From: Atkinsonella hypoxylon
Taxonomy: Eukaryota; Ascomycota; Sordariomycetes; Hypocreales; Clavicipitaceae
Direction of reading: 5' to 3'
DNA: 56,064 nt
Assembly: GCA_000729835.1 (NCBI GenBank)
Contig: JFHB01000198.1
Location: 1 to 56,064, forward strand
The translations under genes and the position numbers were made by a program. Below, piece after piece: positions 11,317 to 23,900 of this stretch (position 1 is its first letter; every line of letters starts with the position of its first letter). The notes beneath the pieces were generated by a model that saw nothing but the letters and a program-made list of their open reading frames with translations, ran no database searches and had not been told where the DNA came from.

Positions 11317-14300
11317 CTAATAACAGGACCAAATAACATAACCAATTCCAGCAATTCCAGGGTAGTTATAGTTGAATATAACTAGTTATTGTTAATTGTT
11401 TTTGTTGTTTTCAATTTTTAACTGTTTTTTCGTTGCTTTTCGATTTTTTAAGTGTTTTTGTTGCTTTTATAAGCTAGCTAGAAAGCTCTAGTAACTTAAT
11501 AAATTGTTGATGCTTTTAAATAGCAAGAGGCTTAGTTAGGCTATCTGCTAGCATCTAATTTGTATCAATATAACTAACCTTAGCTATACCTTTACGAATC
11601 TTTTCCCTAATGTAGTTAAACTTCAAAAGGGTGTGCTTAGTTCTACTATACAACATTAAGTTGTAAGCAGTAACTATAGCGCCTTAATTATTACACCTAA
11701 TAGGAATAGGAGGGGTTAAAGGCAGCTTTATCTCCTTAAAAAGGCTGTAGAGCTACTCTAATTCCCTAATAGCTTTAGATAATGCATTAGATTCTGCTTC
11801 TAAAGTGGAAAGAGCAATAGTACTAGCTTTCTTCGATTTCTAGCTAATAGGTCCACTAGCTAGCTTATATAGATAAGCATAGGTTAATTTAGAAGAGACT
11901 TTGTCACCAGCAAAATCGCTATTGCAATAACTAAGGAGGGTCTTTAAGACTTCTTTATAACTAATAGTAGTATTAAAAGACTTTTTAGAGGAAGACCCTA
12001 CTAAAGAGTGTAGACTAGAACGCTTATAAACAATAGCAAAGCTTCTAGTACTACTTAAGTACTAAAGGAGGTGCTTAGAGGCGTTTAAATGCTCTATATA
12101 GGGCTTAGCTAGGAATGTTAATAGCCACTGAACGGAAAAAGCAATATTAGCCCTAGTTAGCAATATAAGGTACATTATAGTGCCTATTATGCTCTAATAA
12201 AGCTTATAATCGGATTTTAAGAGAGGTTTTGTAACTAGTTGCTTTAGGATTCCTGGCTGTATAGGGATAGAAGCTAGCTTAGCATCTAGCATATTAAATC
12301 TTTCTAGGGCTTTAAGGATGTATTAAGATTGATGGATTTTAATAGACCTTTTAGACCTATTGTTAAAATTAAGCTACCCTGTATAGCCTATTTTTATGCC
12401 TACTAGTTGCTCTATCACGTGACCCTCATTAGGTCTTATTACGTTGATTTTTGGTAGAGATATCGTTGTTACTAGATGCAAACATCTAGATTTAACTAAG
12501 GCAAAGTTGCCTAACCTATAGTTAACTTTAACTGCGATTTTCTCTACAACTAGCAATAGTAGAAATTCAAGAAGTATACTATTTAAAAGCTAAGAATTAG
12601 GGCTATCTAATAGTATAATTATTAGATAGAGTTGCTTATAAGGGTTGCTTATTATTAGTGGAATTTATTAAATTGTGCACGTAGGCGTCTCGTTTGTATA
12701 GCTGTAAGTTGATTTTTTTGTTTTTATATAGTAAATCTTTTTGCGGAAATTATAAAGTAGCCTATAAGCCCCTTCTAGCGACTACAGCCTGCTGATATAG
12801 TTAGTAGGTCTATAAGGGACTAGAAAGATTCAAGATCCTACTCTTACTAACTTGTTCGTTACAGCGCTCTTAATATAAAGATACTACTATTACAGTTATC
12901 TATTGCCTCTACGTGATCTATACTATACACTACAGCTTGATTTAGGCCGCTGCTGCTTCCACTACGTGATAATTGCTAGGAGCAATTACAGGTGCTAAAT
13001 CTAAGAGACCACTACCCTCTTAGATATCTAGTCCTGTAATCAATATTATTTTCAATACCTATTATAGGTGATTTAAACGCCTAGGAAGAATTCTGCTAGT
13101 CCTCTATCTTCTATTAGATAAGCTTAATTTAGTAGCTTTTTAAGCTTATTAATATATCGTAAATTAGGCCCAATTAGAAGACAGTTATCTACATAAGTAG
13201 CAATATATGTAGATGTAGCTAGGTTATAAAAGACTGCTGGGTCTAATATAAGAGGTTTAAATCTATGCTTTTAAAGTAATTCTGTTAGAATTTGCTGCTA
13301 TTCTCTAGGACTTTGCTTTAGACTATAGAGGGATTTTTCTAGCTTAATTACTTACTCTTTAGAGGGCTTGTAATTACAGCTTTTTAGTAGCTTAGCTACT
13401 AATAGCGATGCTTGCTCTGCAAATTCAACGAATCTATCTAGGATTTCTATATAAATAGCTTCCTTTAGCTTACTATTTAAAAACGCTCCTATAAAGTCGA
13501 TTTGCTTAACTTCCTAGTTATTAAAAGCTACAAGAGCTAATAATATACACTAGCTAGGAGGAATACTAGTTGCAGCAAAGGTCTTTAGATAGTCTTAACC
13601 TTTTATTTACATAAATCCCTTAGTAATAAGGCAGGCCTTATATTTAATAGGATTATTTTCTTTATTCTTTTTAAGCCTATAAATAAGCCTATTCTTTAGA
13701 ACTCTTTAGCCCTTAGGTACTTAGTCTTTCCCTATAAATTTAAAGGTTCTAGCAGCTAATAGCTGCTTAAATTCGCTATAGGTAGCTTCTATCTAATGCT
13801 GCTTAGTAGAGCTTTTTAGGGCTTACTTCTACGTGTTAGGAAGTTTATCCTTATTACTATTAGAAGTAATAGCTGCTTTAGTCCTTACCTTAAAGCATAG
13901 ATCCTTAATTAAGGAAAATATGTCTCTATCTAAATCTATAGCATTAGCATTAATAGATTTAGCTTCAGCTTCTATAGGTTCTATATTAGCCTAAGGGGCT
14001 TCTATAGATATAGGGGCTTTAGGGGCCTCTACAGCTTCTATAGGGTTGCTTAGTAGAAGAGCTTAATCTACAGGTTCTAGTGGATAATTTAGCACATCTA
14101 GATAACTAGGATAAGGATACTTAAGAGTATAATTATCTACTAATTGCTGCTAGTTATCGATTTCTCCCTCTAAAGGATTATCCACTATAGAACCAATAGG
14201 AACCTTAGGGATGCCCTATGAAATAGGACCTATTCCTTCTATAATTTTAACGAAGCTAGTCTTTATAACAGCTTATTTAGAGGGAATATATATTAGATAT

Positions 14301-17300
14301 ACATTAGAACCTAGTGTAGCTAAAAGTCTACTAGGAATAGTTCTTTTAGCTAGCTTCTACAACCTAGATCTCTATTCTAATAGGATTAGAACTTCGCAAT
14401 AGGAGCCTATAGCTCTAATTTTGGAAAAATTAGGCTTATAGGTCTTAGAAGGCTCTAAATTAGCTAGATATAGCTGTTTAGGACTTAGTGGTTTAGTACT
14501 ATTTGCAGTAGTATTAACTAAATCCACTATAGCAGAAAGGATATAAGACTATAGATATAGAGGTAATTATAACCACTATAGGGTAGCACGCAAACGGTCT
14601 AGAAGTACCCTTATAGCTCTCTCTATTAGCCTATTCTATTTGTAAATATAGAGGCAAGAGGTGCTAAAGTAAATACCCTTAGAAGATAACTAAGCTTACA
14701 ACCTAGTATTATTTCTGTACTACTATTAAAGTGAAGGTGTTTAGGGTAGCAGTTATACTAGTTCTTTAACTCCTTAAAGAAGCCTTTAATATAGCTATAG
14801 AGAGTAGAACTCTCTTTATTAGCTAGATTAAAAGACTACTTATACTGTAATTTTCTATTAATTAGAAAAAGAACTAAAGGCCTCTTATTGTGCAGTATAG
14901 GCTCTATCTTAACGGTATCTCCCTCTATAATATCTAAATATCTAGGGGGGTTAGGAATAGCATACTTGCTAGGTCTTTTAACAGCTTTAGCTTAGTTGCA
15001 AGCTAGGTAGTTAAAATCCTTTTCCTTGATTTTTGTAAAATTAGGAATACCTTTAGTAATAGAAGTAGTCTTCTTTAGTAAAGGGAGTCCTATATGCCTT
15101 AATCTAACGTGCTAAGTAGCAGCTAATTCTAGGAGCTTCTTATAGGAAGAAGAAGCAGTAGGATTTATACTACTAGAATTATCATTAGAGCTAGCTTCCT
15201 GTTGCTCCCTATCTTGCTAGATCTCTTAAGAACTATAGGCCTCGTTTAAGGGATCTAGACAGCTACTTCCTCTAATATCTAGCAACTTAGGATTTAGACC
15301 TTCTAAATCCCTGTTATTAGAAGGAATCTAACTAGGAGCCTATTTAGGAACTAGGGCTAATGGCTCTATAGCATTGTTATTGATATTATCTGCTTCTTCT
15401 TCTTTAAAGTTAGATAATTCCTTAATTTAGCTATATTCCTCTAGATTAAAACTAGGCTGTTAAGGGATTTAAACCTCTATAGAATAACTAGCATTATAAC
15501 TGCTATTATAATTATTGCTAGCTAGAAATCCTATATAAGAGAGATTAGCGTGGTTTTTATACACTCTAGAGGTCTCTTGCCCCTTAAGCTGTAAGAAGAA
15601 ACTATACTTTTTGGGATTTAGAAGCCTACAGCAGCTTCTATAAGCTAGAAATAGCTAATTTCTAAGGAGAGTGCCCCCTATTAAATAGTGCTTTAGACCA
15701 CTAATTAGGTTAGTATCTAAACCTGGGCAATATAGAGCATCCTTTAGAGCTAAAGGCCTATATTTAGCTAGATTTATACTAACTAGTACCTAGAATACAG
15801 CAGTTCTCTATCCTTTAGGATAAATAGGACCTCCTCTAGTAGCAATAGGCGCGGTTTTACCCTTTTTTATAGGCTTAAAAGTCCTAAAAAATGCCTTATT
15901 GTTAACTATATAACAGGTAGAACCTATATTATATAGTAGGGAGTTTTTAATTATTCCGTTAGAGTAATTAAAAGAAGGGGTATTATTACTAGTAGTACTA
16001 GTATCACTAGTAGTGGATTCTGTATCTAAATCGTAAGAATCATTACTACTAGAACTGCTAGAATCATTAGATTCTATAGTATCTTAGTTGCTAGTGGATA
16101 GGTTATAACAACCTATAGTAAAAGCAGCTTCTCTATCCTTATTCCTAGAGTTTTTATTACTTCTTCTTCAGCCCTTCTACTTCTTCTTATTCTTAGAGGC
16201 TTTATCTATATCTTTAGAGGCATTAGAATCGTTAGAATTAGAATCGGAATTCTTCTTCTAATTAGGAGGATTCTTTCCTTAGTTAGCTTTATTATTATTA
16301 GAACTATTAGAATTAGAAGCTTTATAACTAAGAGCCTTAGATATAGAGGAGCTTTTATCTCTTTATTCTTCTAATAAGTTAGCTATAAGGAACTGTAAAT
16401 TTAGCATTTTTACAGATAGACCTTATGCTCTAGCAGCTCTAATAGAATATTGCTGCCTTTTAGCCCAGCTAGGGAAGGTCTTCTTTAAAGTATTAATATA
16501 ATAATTTACCTAGTCAATAGAATTAATAGCTATACTATAGAGCTATAATCTAGCTAGTAAATTATTAAATTTAGCATTAAAGGCCTCTAAAGATTCCTTA
16601 TAGTTCGAAAACGATAAGTTATAATAACTAGTATATAGCGTACTACGTTATATTTCAGCACTCTGCAAATATTGCCTAACTAGAACGTAATAGGCATCTA
16701 CAGGGGACTTATGCCAGCTTATAGCAGCTTAAGGTCTAGATTAGCAACTATCTCTTATAATTATAAGGATAATAGCTTGCTCTAAATCTACTAATGTACT
16801 AGCTATACTAGAATTATTAATAAATTAAGGAAATCCTAGTGCCCTAAATTAAATAGTTAAAGCTTACTTCTACTGTTTAAAATTTTTAGGGCCTTTTAGC
16901 TTAGCAGCCTCTAGAATTAAGTAGACCTTCTTATTTAGCTCTTTTATAGTGCCTTTATTAAAAGTAGGCAGAAAAGTAGCACTATTAGAACTAGAAGGTT
17001 TAGGGGCTTTAAAAGAGACTTTAGAAGTCTTAGAAGTAACAGGATCTGCCTTAGGAGACTCTATTAAGAGATTACCTATAGATGTAATTATAGTATCTAA
17101 TTTACTTAGTAAATCAGCTATATTACCTTTATTTTAGCTTTATTTTGCTTCACTATACCTAATAAATCTATTTAGGGTCTCTTGTTGCTTATCTATTTAA
17201 GCTTTTAGATTAGCTTAAACATTATAGACTTACACTACTCTTTTAGAAGCTAATCTAGCTTCTTTTAGAGCCTTCTTAGCTGTATAATCTTCTTTATTAG

Positions 17301-17433
17301 AAGAGAAATCTACTAGCTGAGAGAGGGACCTTACTGGACTAGGAAAGCTAGTAGCAGCTGTAGCTAGTGTACTAGAACCACTACCCCGTTTAGGACTTGT
17401 GCTCTTTCCCTTGCCTATTCCTTTTAGTGCTAT
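11317..17433 (-). pseudogene. Cop1 copy A gag-pol polyprotein, decayed and interrupted
   Basis: This is the - strand polyprotein in the Ty1/copia order gag, protease, integrase, RT, RNase H. The start codon aligned with copies B and C is ATA at 17431-17433 (ATG with G to A) followed by Ala-Pro. The protease motif near 15940 reads L-Y-N-I-G-S-T-C, with Asn where the catalytic Asp belongs. The first Cys of the integrase CxxC pair reads Tyr. The RT motif near 13180-13195 reads Y-V-D-N or similar instead of Y-V-D-D. Coding is split in RT/RNase H by a solo LTR (12361-13057) that brought a CCTAT duplication. The end at 11317 is set by the TAG aligned with copy E. Stops are dense, so no product is expected. 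Open frames on the + strand at 14211-14402 and 16949-17137 are antisense shadows. Confidence 0.85.
12361..13057 (+). repeat. Solo Cop1 LTR inserted in copy A
   Basis: A 697-bp LTR, TGTTAAAATTAAGC...TTATTTTCAATA, lies in the opposite orientation to its host copy. It is flanked by the 5-bp duplication CCTAT (12356-12360 and 13058-13062). The empty site is visible in copy E near 46887-46895 (GACCTATTACAGG), which confirms both the insertion and the exact ends. No internal sequence remains, so the element was removed by LTR-LTR recombination. A palindromic TCACGTGA lies at 12415-12422. A 60-codon - strand frame at 12374-12556 is LTR sequence and not a gene. Confidence 0.94.
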
Positions 17434-18385
17434 TTTAAGGGTTTAAAAATAGCTAATTTAACGCTCTTTTATAGCTAATTATAGCTAAATTACAGTAGAA
17501 ATAGTAGTAAATAACAGTAATAACCTCTACTAGATATTAATAGATTGCTCTATTATAGGCCTAGAAGTGTTCTATATCTTTAGAAATTATACTAAGATTT
17601 TTCTTAGATTTCTTTTATAATAGGTATAACAGGCTCTAAGGCTGCGTTATATCGCGATCTGTATGCGCATACAATTTGTATAGCAGACTAGATTGACAAG
17701 CGGTTGCAAGAGGCATAAAATACAGGTTCTAGCTATTTTTAGCCAAAAAATTCAGGAGATTCTTCTCTAATTAGGTTCTAATAAATCAGTAGAGACCTAG
17801 GCATAGCTAATTTAAGGATATCTAGCTAATTCCTACTTCAAAATCCTAACTAGTAGGATTACTATACAAATTGATTCTACGACTAAAAACACAGGAATAT
17901 CTAACAGCAACAAGAGCTATTAGGCGTGCACTACAAATTGTAGTATAGCTACTAACAGAGGTACACAGGGTGCACGATATAACAACAACGAGCGATACAG
18001 TATAGCGCTAAGCTTATTTCTAGATAGAAATAATTAATTAGGCAGTGCCTAATAAAACGATTTACAGTGCAAATGTAATGTGTGTAGATATATATATTTT
18101 AATGTTGCGTAACAATAGAACCTAGCTATTAAGAATAGCTTCAAAAGTGTATATATATAGGGTGCATAGGACTAGTGCAGAAGGCATAGGGTAGGCAGAA
18201 TAAAAACACTAGTATAGTAGCTAGCGATGTGTGTGCAGCAGGTATTAATAGCTTCTAGCAAGCTACTAATAGCAGCAATAGCTGCTAGCGCAGGTCTTAA
18301 TATAGCTTCTAGTGGGTAATACAGTACACAATAGTAGATTTCAGCGGGCTAACAGCTTGCAGATAGGTCTTCTAGGCTTATAACC
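17434..18385 (-). other. Cop1 copy A leader with primer site
   Basis: About 950 bp of untranslated leader lies between the 5' LTR and gag. The primer site is at 18375-18385 (GGTTATAAGCC on the - strand), directly against the LTR. The leader is shared by copies B and C and by the unit at 9711-10586. It is unusually long for a copia element. Confidence 0.7.
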
Positions 18386-19091
18386 TATTGAAAATAATAG
18401 GGATTACAGGACTAGATATCTAAGAGAGTAGTGGTCTCTTAGATTTAGCACCTGTAATTGCTCCTAGCAATTATTACATAGTAGAAGCAGCAGCAGCCTA
18501 AATCAAGCTGTAGTATATAGTATAGATTACGTAGAGGCAATAGATAACTGTAATAGTAGTATCTTTATATTAAAAGCGCTGTAACGAACTTAGTAAAGGT
18601 AGAATCTTAAATTTTTCTAGTCCCTTATAGACCTACTAACTATATTAGCGGGCTGTAGTTGCTAGAAGGGGCTTGTAGGCTACTTTATAATTTCTGCAAA
18701 AAGATTTACTATATAAAAACAAAAAAATCAACTTACAGCTATACAAACGAGACGCCTACGTGTATAATTTAATAAATTTCACTAATAATAAGCAACCCTT
18801 ATAAGCAACTCTATTTAACAATTATACTATTAGATAGCCCTAATTCTTAGCTTTTAAATAGTATACTTCTTAAATTTCTACTATTGCTAGTTGTAGAGAA
18901 AATCGCAGTTAAAGTTGACTATAGGTTAGGCAACTTTGCCTTAGTCGATTCTAGATGTTTTGCATCTAGTAACAGCGATATCTCTACCAAAAATCAACGT
19001 AACAAGACCTAGTTAGGGTCACGTAATAGAGCAACTAACAGGCAACTAGCAAGCATAAAAATAGGCTATACAGGGTAGTTTATTTTTAACA
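18386..19091 (-). repeat. 5' LTR of Cop1 copy A
   Basis: 706 bp, paired with 10587-11292 by length and by the shared extra ~11 bp. The + strand ends are TATTGAAAATAATAGGG and GTTTATTTTTAACA. The flank at 19092 is gypsy internal sequence, so copy A, or the array it belongs to, lies against a gypsy element. Confidence 0.9.
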
Positions 19092-19355
19092 AGAGATACT
19101 ATTATTAACTTTCTTAGAGTTAAATCTACTACTATTACCTTCTTTCTATATTTTATAATCTTTAGTAAGTAATAAACTATTATTAAGCGCAATATCCTTA
19201 GAAAAATATATATATAAATTAAATAGGTTTACAATTATATAGTTAGCCTTAAGTCCTTTATTTTGCTAAAGATAAATAACCTTCTAATTTTTCTAGATTA
19301 TAACGAATTTATCTAAATAGTTATAGGCTACTATTTGCTCCTAGTTAGTTATACT
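19092..19355 (-). pseudogene. Gypsy internal fragment, continuation of 27169-30262
   Basis: This is the part of the - strand gypsy element that lies beyond the Cop1 copy B insertion. Removing 19356-27168 and one copy of ATACT joins it to the sequence after the protease at 27169. A - strand frame of about 85 codons is readable with a few TAG/TAA breaks. It follows the protease domain, but I recognise no motif in it. It is cut on the left by Cop1 copy A. Confidence 0.6.
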
Positions 19356-20050
19356 TGTTAAAAATAAGCTACCCTGTATAGCCTATTTTTATGCCTACTA
19401 GTTGCTCTATCACGTGACCCTTATTAGGTCTTGTTACATTGATTTTTTGGTAGAGATATCGCTGTTACTGGATGCGAAACATCTGGATTTAACTAAGGCA
19501 AAGTTGCCTAACCTATAGTCAGCTTTAACAGCGTTTTTCTCCACAACTAGTAATGGTAGAAATTCAAGAAGTATATCATTCAAAAGCTAAGAATTAGGGC
19601 TATTTAATGGTATAATTGTTAGATAGGGTTGCTTATAAGGGTTGTTTGCTATTAGTGGAATTTATTAAATTGTGTATATAGGTTTCTCGTTTATATAGCC
19701 GTAAGTCGATTTTTTTGTTTTTATATAGTAAATCTTTTTGCGGAAATTATAAAGTAGCCTATAAGCCCCTTCTAGCGACTACAGCCCGCTAATATAGTTA
19801 GAGGGTCTATAAGGGACTAGAAAGATTTAAGATCCTACCCTTACTGTTTGTTACAGCGCTCTTAATATAAAGATACTACTATTACAGTTATCTATTGCCT
19901 CTACGTGATCTAGTACTATACACTACAGCTTAATTTAGGCTGCTGCTGCTTCCACTACGTGATAATTGCTAGGAGCAATTACAGGTGCTAAATCTAAGAG
20001 ACCACTACCCTCTTAGATATTTAGTTCTATAATCCCTATTATTTTCAAAA
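19356..20050 (+). repeat. 5' LTR of Cop1 copy B
   Basis: 695 bp, TGTTAAAAATAAGCTACCC...TTATTTTCAAAA. A TTATATAG stretch at 19721-19728 could serve as a TATA element. The LTR is followed directly by the primer site. Confidence 0.95.
19410..19417 (+). promoter_or_regulatory. Palindromic E-box TCACGTGA in Cop1 LTR
   Basis: TCACGTGA lies about 55 bp into the LTR. It is intact here, at 12415-12422 and at 26528-26535, and CACGTG is intact in copy E. Copies A and C carry CACGTA, TACGTG or TACGTA, the expected RIP products. In fungi this octamer is the class of site bound by bHLH factors; which factor would bind is not known. Confidence 0.4.
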
Positions 20051-20061
20051 GGTTATAAGCC
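20051..20061 (+). other. Primer binding site of Cop1 copy B
   Basis: GGTTATAAGCC begins at the base after the LTR. Undoing one RIP change gives GGTTATGAGCC, which matches the complement of the anticodon arm of initiator tRNA-Met. This is the half-tRNA primer type known from Drosophila copia and yeast Ty5. The tRNA assignment is inference. Confidence 0.55.
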
Positions 20062-20983
20062 TAGAAGACCTATCTGCAAGCTGTTAGCCCGCTGAAATCT
20101 ACTATTGTGTACTGTATTACCCACTAGAAGCTATATTAAGACCTGCGCTAGCAGCTATCGCTGCTAAAATTAGTAGCTTGCTGGAAGCTATTAATACCTG
20201 CCGCACACACATCGCCAGCCACTATACTGGTGTTTTTATTCTGCCCACCCTGTGCCTCCTGCACTCTATGCACCCTGTGCATACACACTTTTAAAGCTAT
20301 TCTTAATAGCTAGGTTCTATCGTTGCGCAACATCAAAATATATACATCTATATACATTACATTTGCACTGTAAATCGTTTTATTAGGCACTGCTTAATTA
20401 ATTATTTCTATTAAGAAATAAGCTCAGCGCTGCACTGCATTACTCGTTGTTGTTATATCGTGCACTCTATGCACCTCTGTTAGTAGCTATACTACAATTT
20501 GTAGTGCACGCCTAACAGCTCTTGTTGCTGTTGGATATTCCTGTGTTTTCGGTTGTAGAATTAATTTGTGTAGTAATCCCACCAGTTAGGATTTTGAAGT
20601 AGGAATTAGCTGGATATCCCTAAATTAGCTGTGCTTAGGTCTCCACTGATTTGTTGGAACCTAATTAGAGAAGAATCTCCTGAATTTTTTGGCTAAAAAT
20701 AGCTAGAACCTGTGTTTTATGCCCCTCGCGACCGCTTATCAATCTGGTCTACTATACAAATTGTATACGCATATAGATCGCAATACAACGCAGCCTTTAG
20801 AGCCCGTTATACCTATTACAAAAGAAATTAGAGAAAAATCTCAGTATAATTTCTGAAGATATAGGGCACTTCTAGCCTATATTTAGTAGGAATTATTACT
20901 GTTATTTACTACTATTTCCACTGTAATTTGGCTATAATTAGCTATAAAAGAGCGTTAAATTAGCTACTTTTTGAACCCTTAAA
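20062..20983 (+). other. Cop1 copy B leader
   Basis: About 920 bp of leader with several GTGCAC/TGCAC-rich blocks (for example near 20255-20285 and 20458-20475). It is homologous to the leaders of A and C. It keeps more CpA and TpG sites than the coding part. No gene is seen. Confidence 0.7.
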
Positions 20984-23900
20984 ATAGCACCAAAAGGAAC
21001 AGGCAAAGGAAAGAGCACAAGCCCTAAAAGGGGTAGTAGTTCTAGTACACTAGCTACTGCTACTAGTTTTCCTGGTCTAGCAAGGTCCCCCCCTTAGCCA
21101 GTAGATTCCTCTTCTAATAAAGAAGATTATACAGCTGAGAAGGCTCTAAAGGAAGCTAGATTAGCTTCTAAAAGAGTAGTGCAAGTCTATAATGTGCAAG
21201 CTGATCTAAAAGCTCAAATAGATAAGCAACAAGAGACCCTAAATAGATTTATTAGGCATAGTAAAGCAAAACAAAGCTAAAATAAAGGTAATATAGCTAA
21301 TTTACTAAGTAAATTAGATACTATAATTACATCTATAGGTAATCTCTCTATAGGGTCTCCCTCTAAGGTAGTAGATCCTATTACTTCTAAAAGAGCTTCT
21401 AAAGTCTCTTTTAAAGCCCCTAAACCTTCTAGTTCCTCTAATAGTGCTACTTTTCTGCCTGCTTTTAATGAAGGCACTATAAAAGAGTTGAATAAGAAGG
21501 TCCACTCTATTCCAGAGGCTGCTAAGCTAAAAGGCCCTGAAAATTTTAAACAGTAGAAGTAAGCTTTAACTATTCAATTTAGGGCACTAGGATTCCCTCA
21601 ATTTATTGATAATCCTAGTATAGCTAGTACTTTAGTAGATTCAGAACAAGCTATTATCCTTATGATTATAAGAGATAGTTGCCAATCTGGACCTCATAAG
21701 CTAGCATAAGTCCCCTGTAGATGCCTATAACGTTCTAGTTAGGCAGTATTCGCAGAGTGCTGAAATACAACGTAGTACGCTATATGCTAATTATTATAAC
21801 TTATCGTTTTCGAACTATAAGGGATCTTTAGAGGCCTTTAATGCTGAATTTAATAATTTACTAGCTAGATTACAGCTCTATAGTGTAGCTATTAATTCTA
21901 TCGACTAGGTAAATCATTATATTGATGCTTTAAAGAAGACCTTCCCTAGCTGGGCTGAAAGGCAGCGATATTCTATTAGAGCTGCTAGAGCACAAGGTCT
22001 ATCTGTAAAAATGCTGAATTTACAGTTCCTTATAGCTGACTTATTAGAAGAACAAAGAGATAAAAGCTCCTCTATATCTAAGGCTCTTAGTTATAAAGCT
22101 TCTAATTCTAATGGTTCTAATAATAAGGCTAATTAAGGAAAGAATCCTCCTAATCAGAAGAAGAATTCTAACGATTCTAATTCTAACGATTCTAATGCCT
22201 CTAAAGATAAAGATATAGATAAAGCCTCTAAGAATAAGAAGAAGTAGAAGGGCCGAAGAAGAAGTAATAAAAACTCTAGGAATAAGGATGGAGAAGCTGC
22301 TTTTGCTATAGGTTGCTATAACCTATCCACTAGCAACCAGGATACTATAGAATCTAATGATTCTAGCAGTTCTAGTAGTAATAATTCTTACGATTTAGAT
22401 ACAGAATCTACTACTAGTGATACTAGTACTACTAGTAATAATACCCCTTCTTTTAATTACTCTAACGGAATAATTAAAAACTCCCTACTATACAATACAG
22501 GTTCTACCTGTTATATAGTTAACAATAAGGCATTTTTTAGGACTTTTAAGCCTATAAAAAAGGGTAAAACCGCGCCTATTGCTACTAGAGGAGGTCCTAT
22601 TTATCCTAAAGGACAGGGAACTGCTGTATTCTAGGTACTAGTTAGTATAAATCCAGCTAAATACAGGCCTTTAGCTCTAAAGGATGCTCTGTATTGCCTA
22701 GGTTTAGATACCAACCTAATTAGTAGTCTAAAGCACTATTTAACAGGGGGCACTCTCCTTAGAAATCAGCTATTTCTAGCTAATAGAAGCTGCTGTAGGC
22801 TTCTAAATCCTAAAAAGTATAGTTTCTTCTTATAGCTTAAGGGGCAAGAGACCCCTAAAGTGTGTAAAAACCACGTAAATCTCTCTTATATAGGATTTAC
22901 TAGCAATAGTTATAATGGCAGTTATAATGCTAGTTATCCTATAGAGGTTTAAATCCCTCAACAGCCTAGTTTTAATCTAGAGGAATATAGCTGAATCGAG
23001 GAATTATCTAATTTTAAAGAAGATAATACTAATAACAATGCTATAGAGCCATTAGCCCTAGTTCCTAAACGGGCTCCTAGTTAGATTCCTTCTAATAACA
23101 GAGATTTAGAAGGTCTAAATCCTAAGTTGCTGGATATTGGAGGAAGTAGCCGTCTAGATCCCTTAAACGAGGCCTGTAGTTCTTAAGAGATCTAGCAAGA
23201 TAGAGAGCAACAGGAAGCTAGCTTTAATAATAATTCTAGTAGTAATTCTCCTACTACTGCTTCTTCTTCCTATAAGAAGCTCCTAGAATTAGCTGCTACT
23301 TAGCACATTAGATTAAGGCATATAGGACTCCCTTTACTAAAGAAGACTGCTTCTATTACTAAAGGTATTCCTAATTTTACAAAAATCAAGGAAAAGGATT
23401 TTAACTGCCTAGCTTGCAACTAAGCTAAAGCTGTTAGAAGACCTAGTAAGCATGCTATTCCTAACCCCCCTAGATGTTTAGATATTATAGAGGGAGATAC
23501 TGTTAAAATAGAGCCTATACTGCACAATAAGAGGCCTCTAGTTCTTTTTCTAATTAATAGAAAATTACGGTATAAGTAGTCTTTTAATTTAGCTAATAAA
23601 GAGAGTTTTACTCTCTATAGCTGTATTAAAGGCTTCTTTAAGGAATTAAAGAACTAGTATAACTGCTACCCTAAACACCTTTATTTTAATAGTAGTATAG
23701 AAATTAATACTAGGTTGTAAGCTTAGCTATCTTCTAAGGGTATTTGCTTTAGCACCTCTTGCCTCTATATTTATAAATAGAATAGGCTAATAGAGAGAGC
23801 TATAAGGGTACTTCTAGACCGTTTGCGTGCTACCCTACAGTAGTTACAATTACCTCTATATCTATAGTCTTACATCCTTCCTGCTATAGTGGATTTAGTT

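Larger units (their letters stand above)
10587..19091 (-). mobile_element. Ty1/copia element, Cop1 copy A (with internal solo LTR)
   Basis: The copy has LTRs at 18386-19091 (5') and 10587-11292 (3'). Both are 706 bp and share a private insertion of about 11 bp (AACTAGCAAGC next to the GCATAAAAATAGG block), which shows they are a pair. The internal region carries leader, gag and pol on the - strand, with a solo Cop1 LTR at 12361-13057. About 71 bp at the 3' end of the internal region, including the purine tract found in copies B, C and E, is missing next to 11292. No 5-bp target duplication can be matched, because the low-coordinate side runs straight into another Cop1 leader. Confidence 0.85.

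Noticed and set aside
12374..12556. 60-codon - strand open frame
   Set aside because: It lies within the solo LTR.
14211..14402. 63-codon open frame, + strand, in Cop1-A; also 24014-24205 (- strand) in Cop1-B
   Set aside because: Both are antisense to the integrase C-terminal part of gag-pol.
16949..17137. 62-codon open frame, + strand, inside Cop1-A gag
   Set aside because: It is the antisense of gag; the same peptide family appears antisense to gag at 21277-21477 and 34244-34504. RIP of the sense strand removes few antisense codons, which leaves it open.
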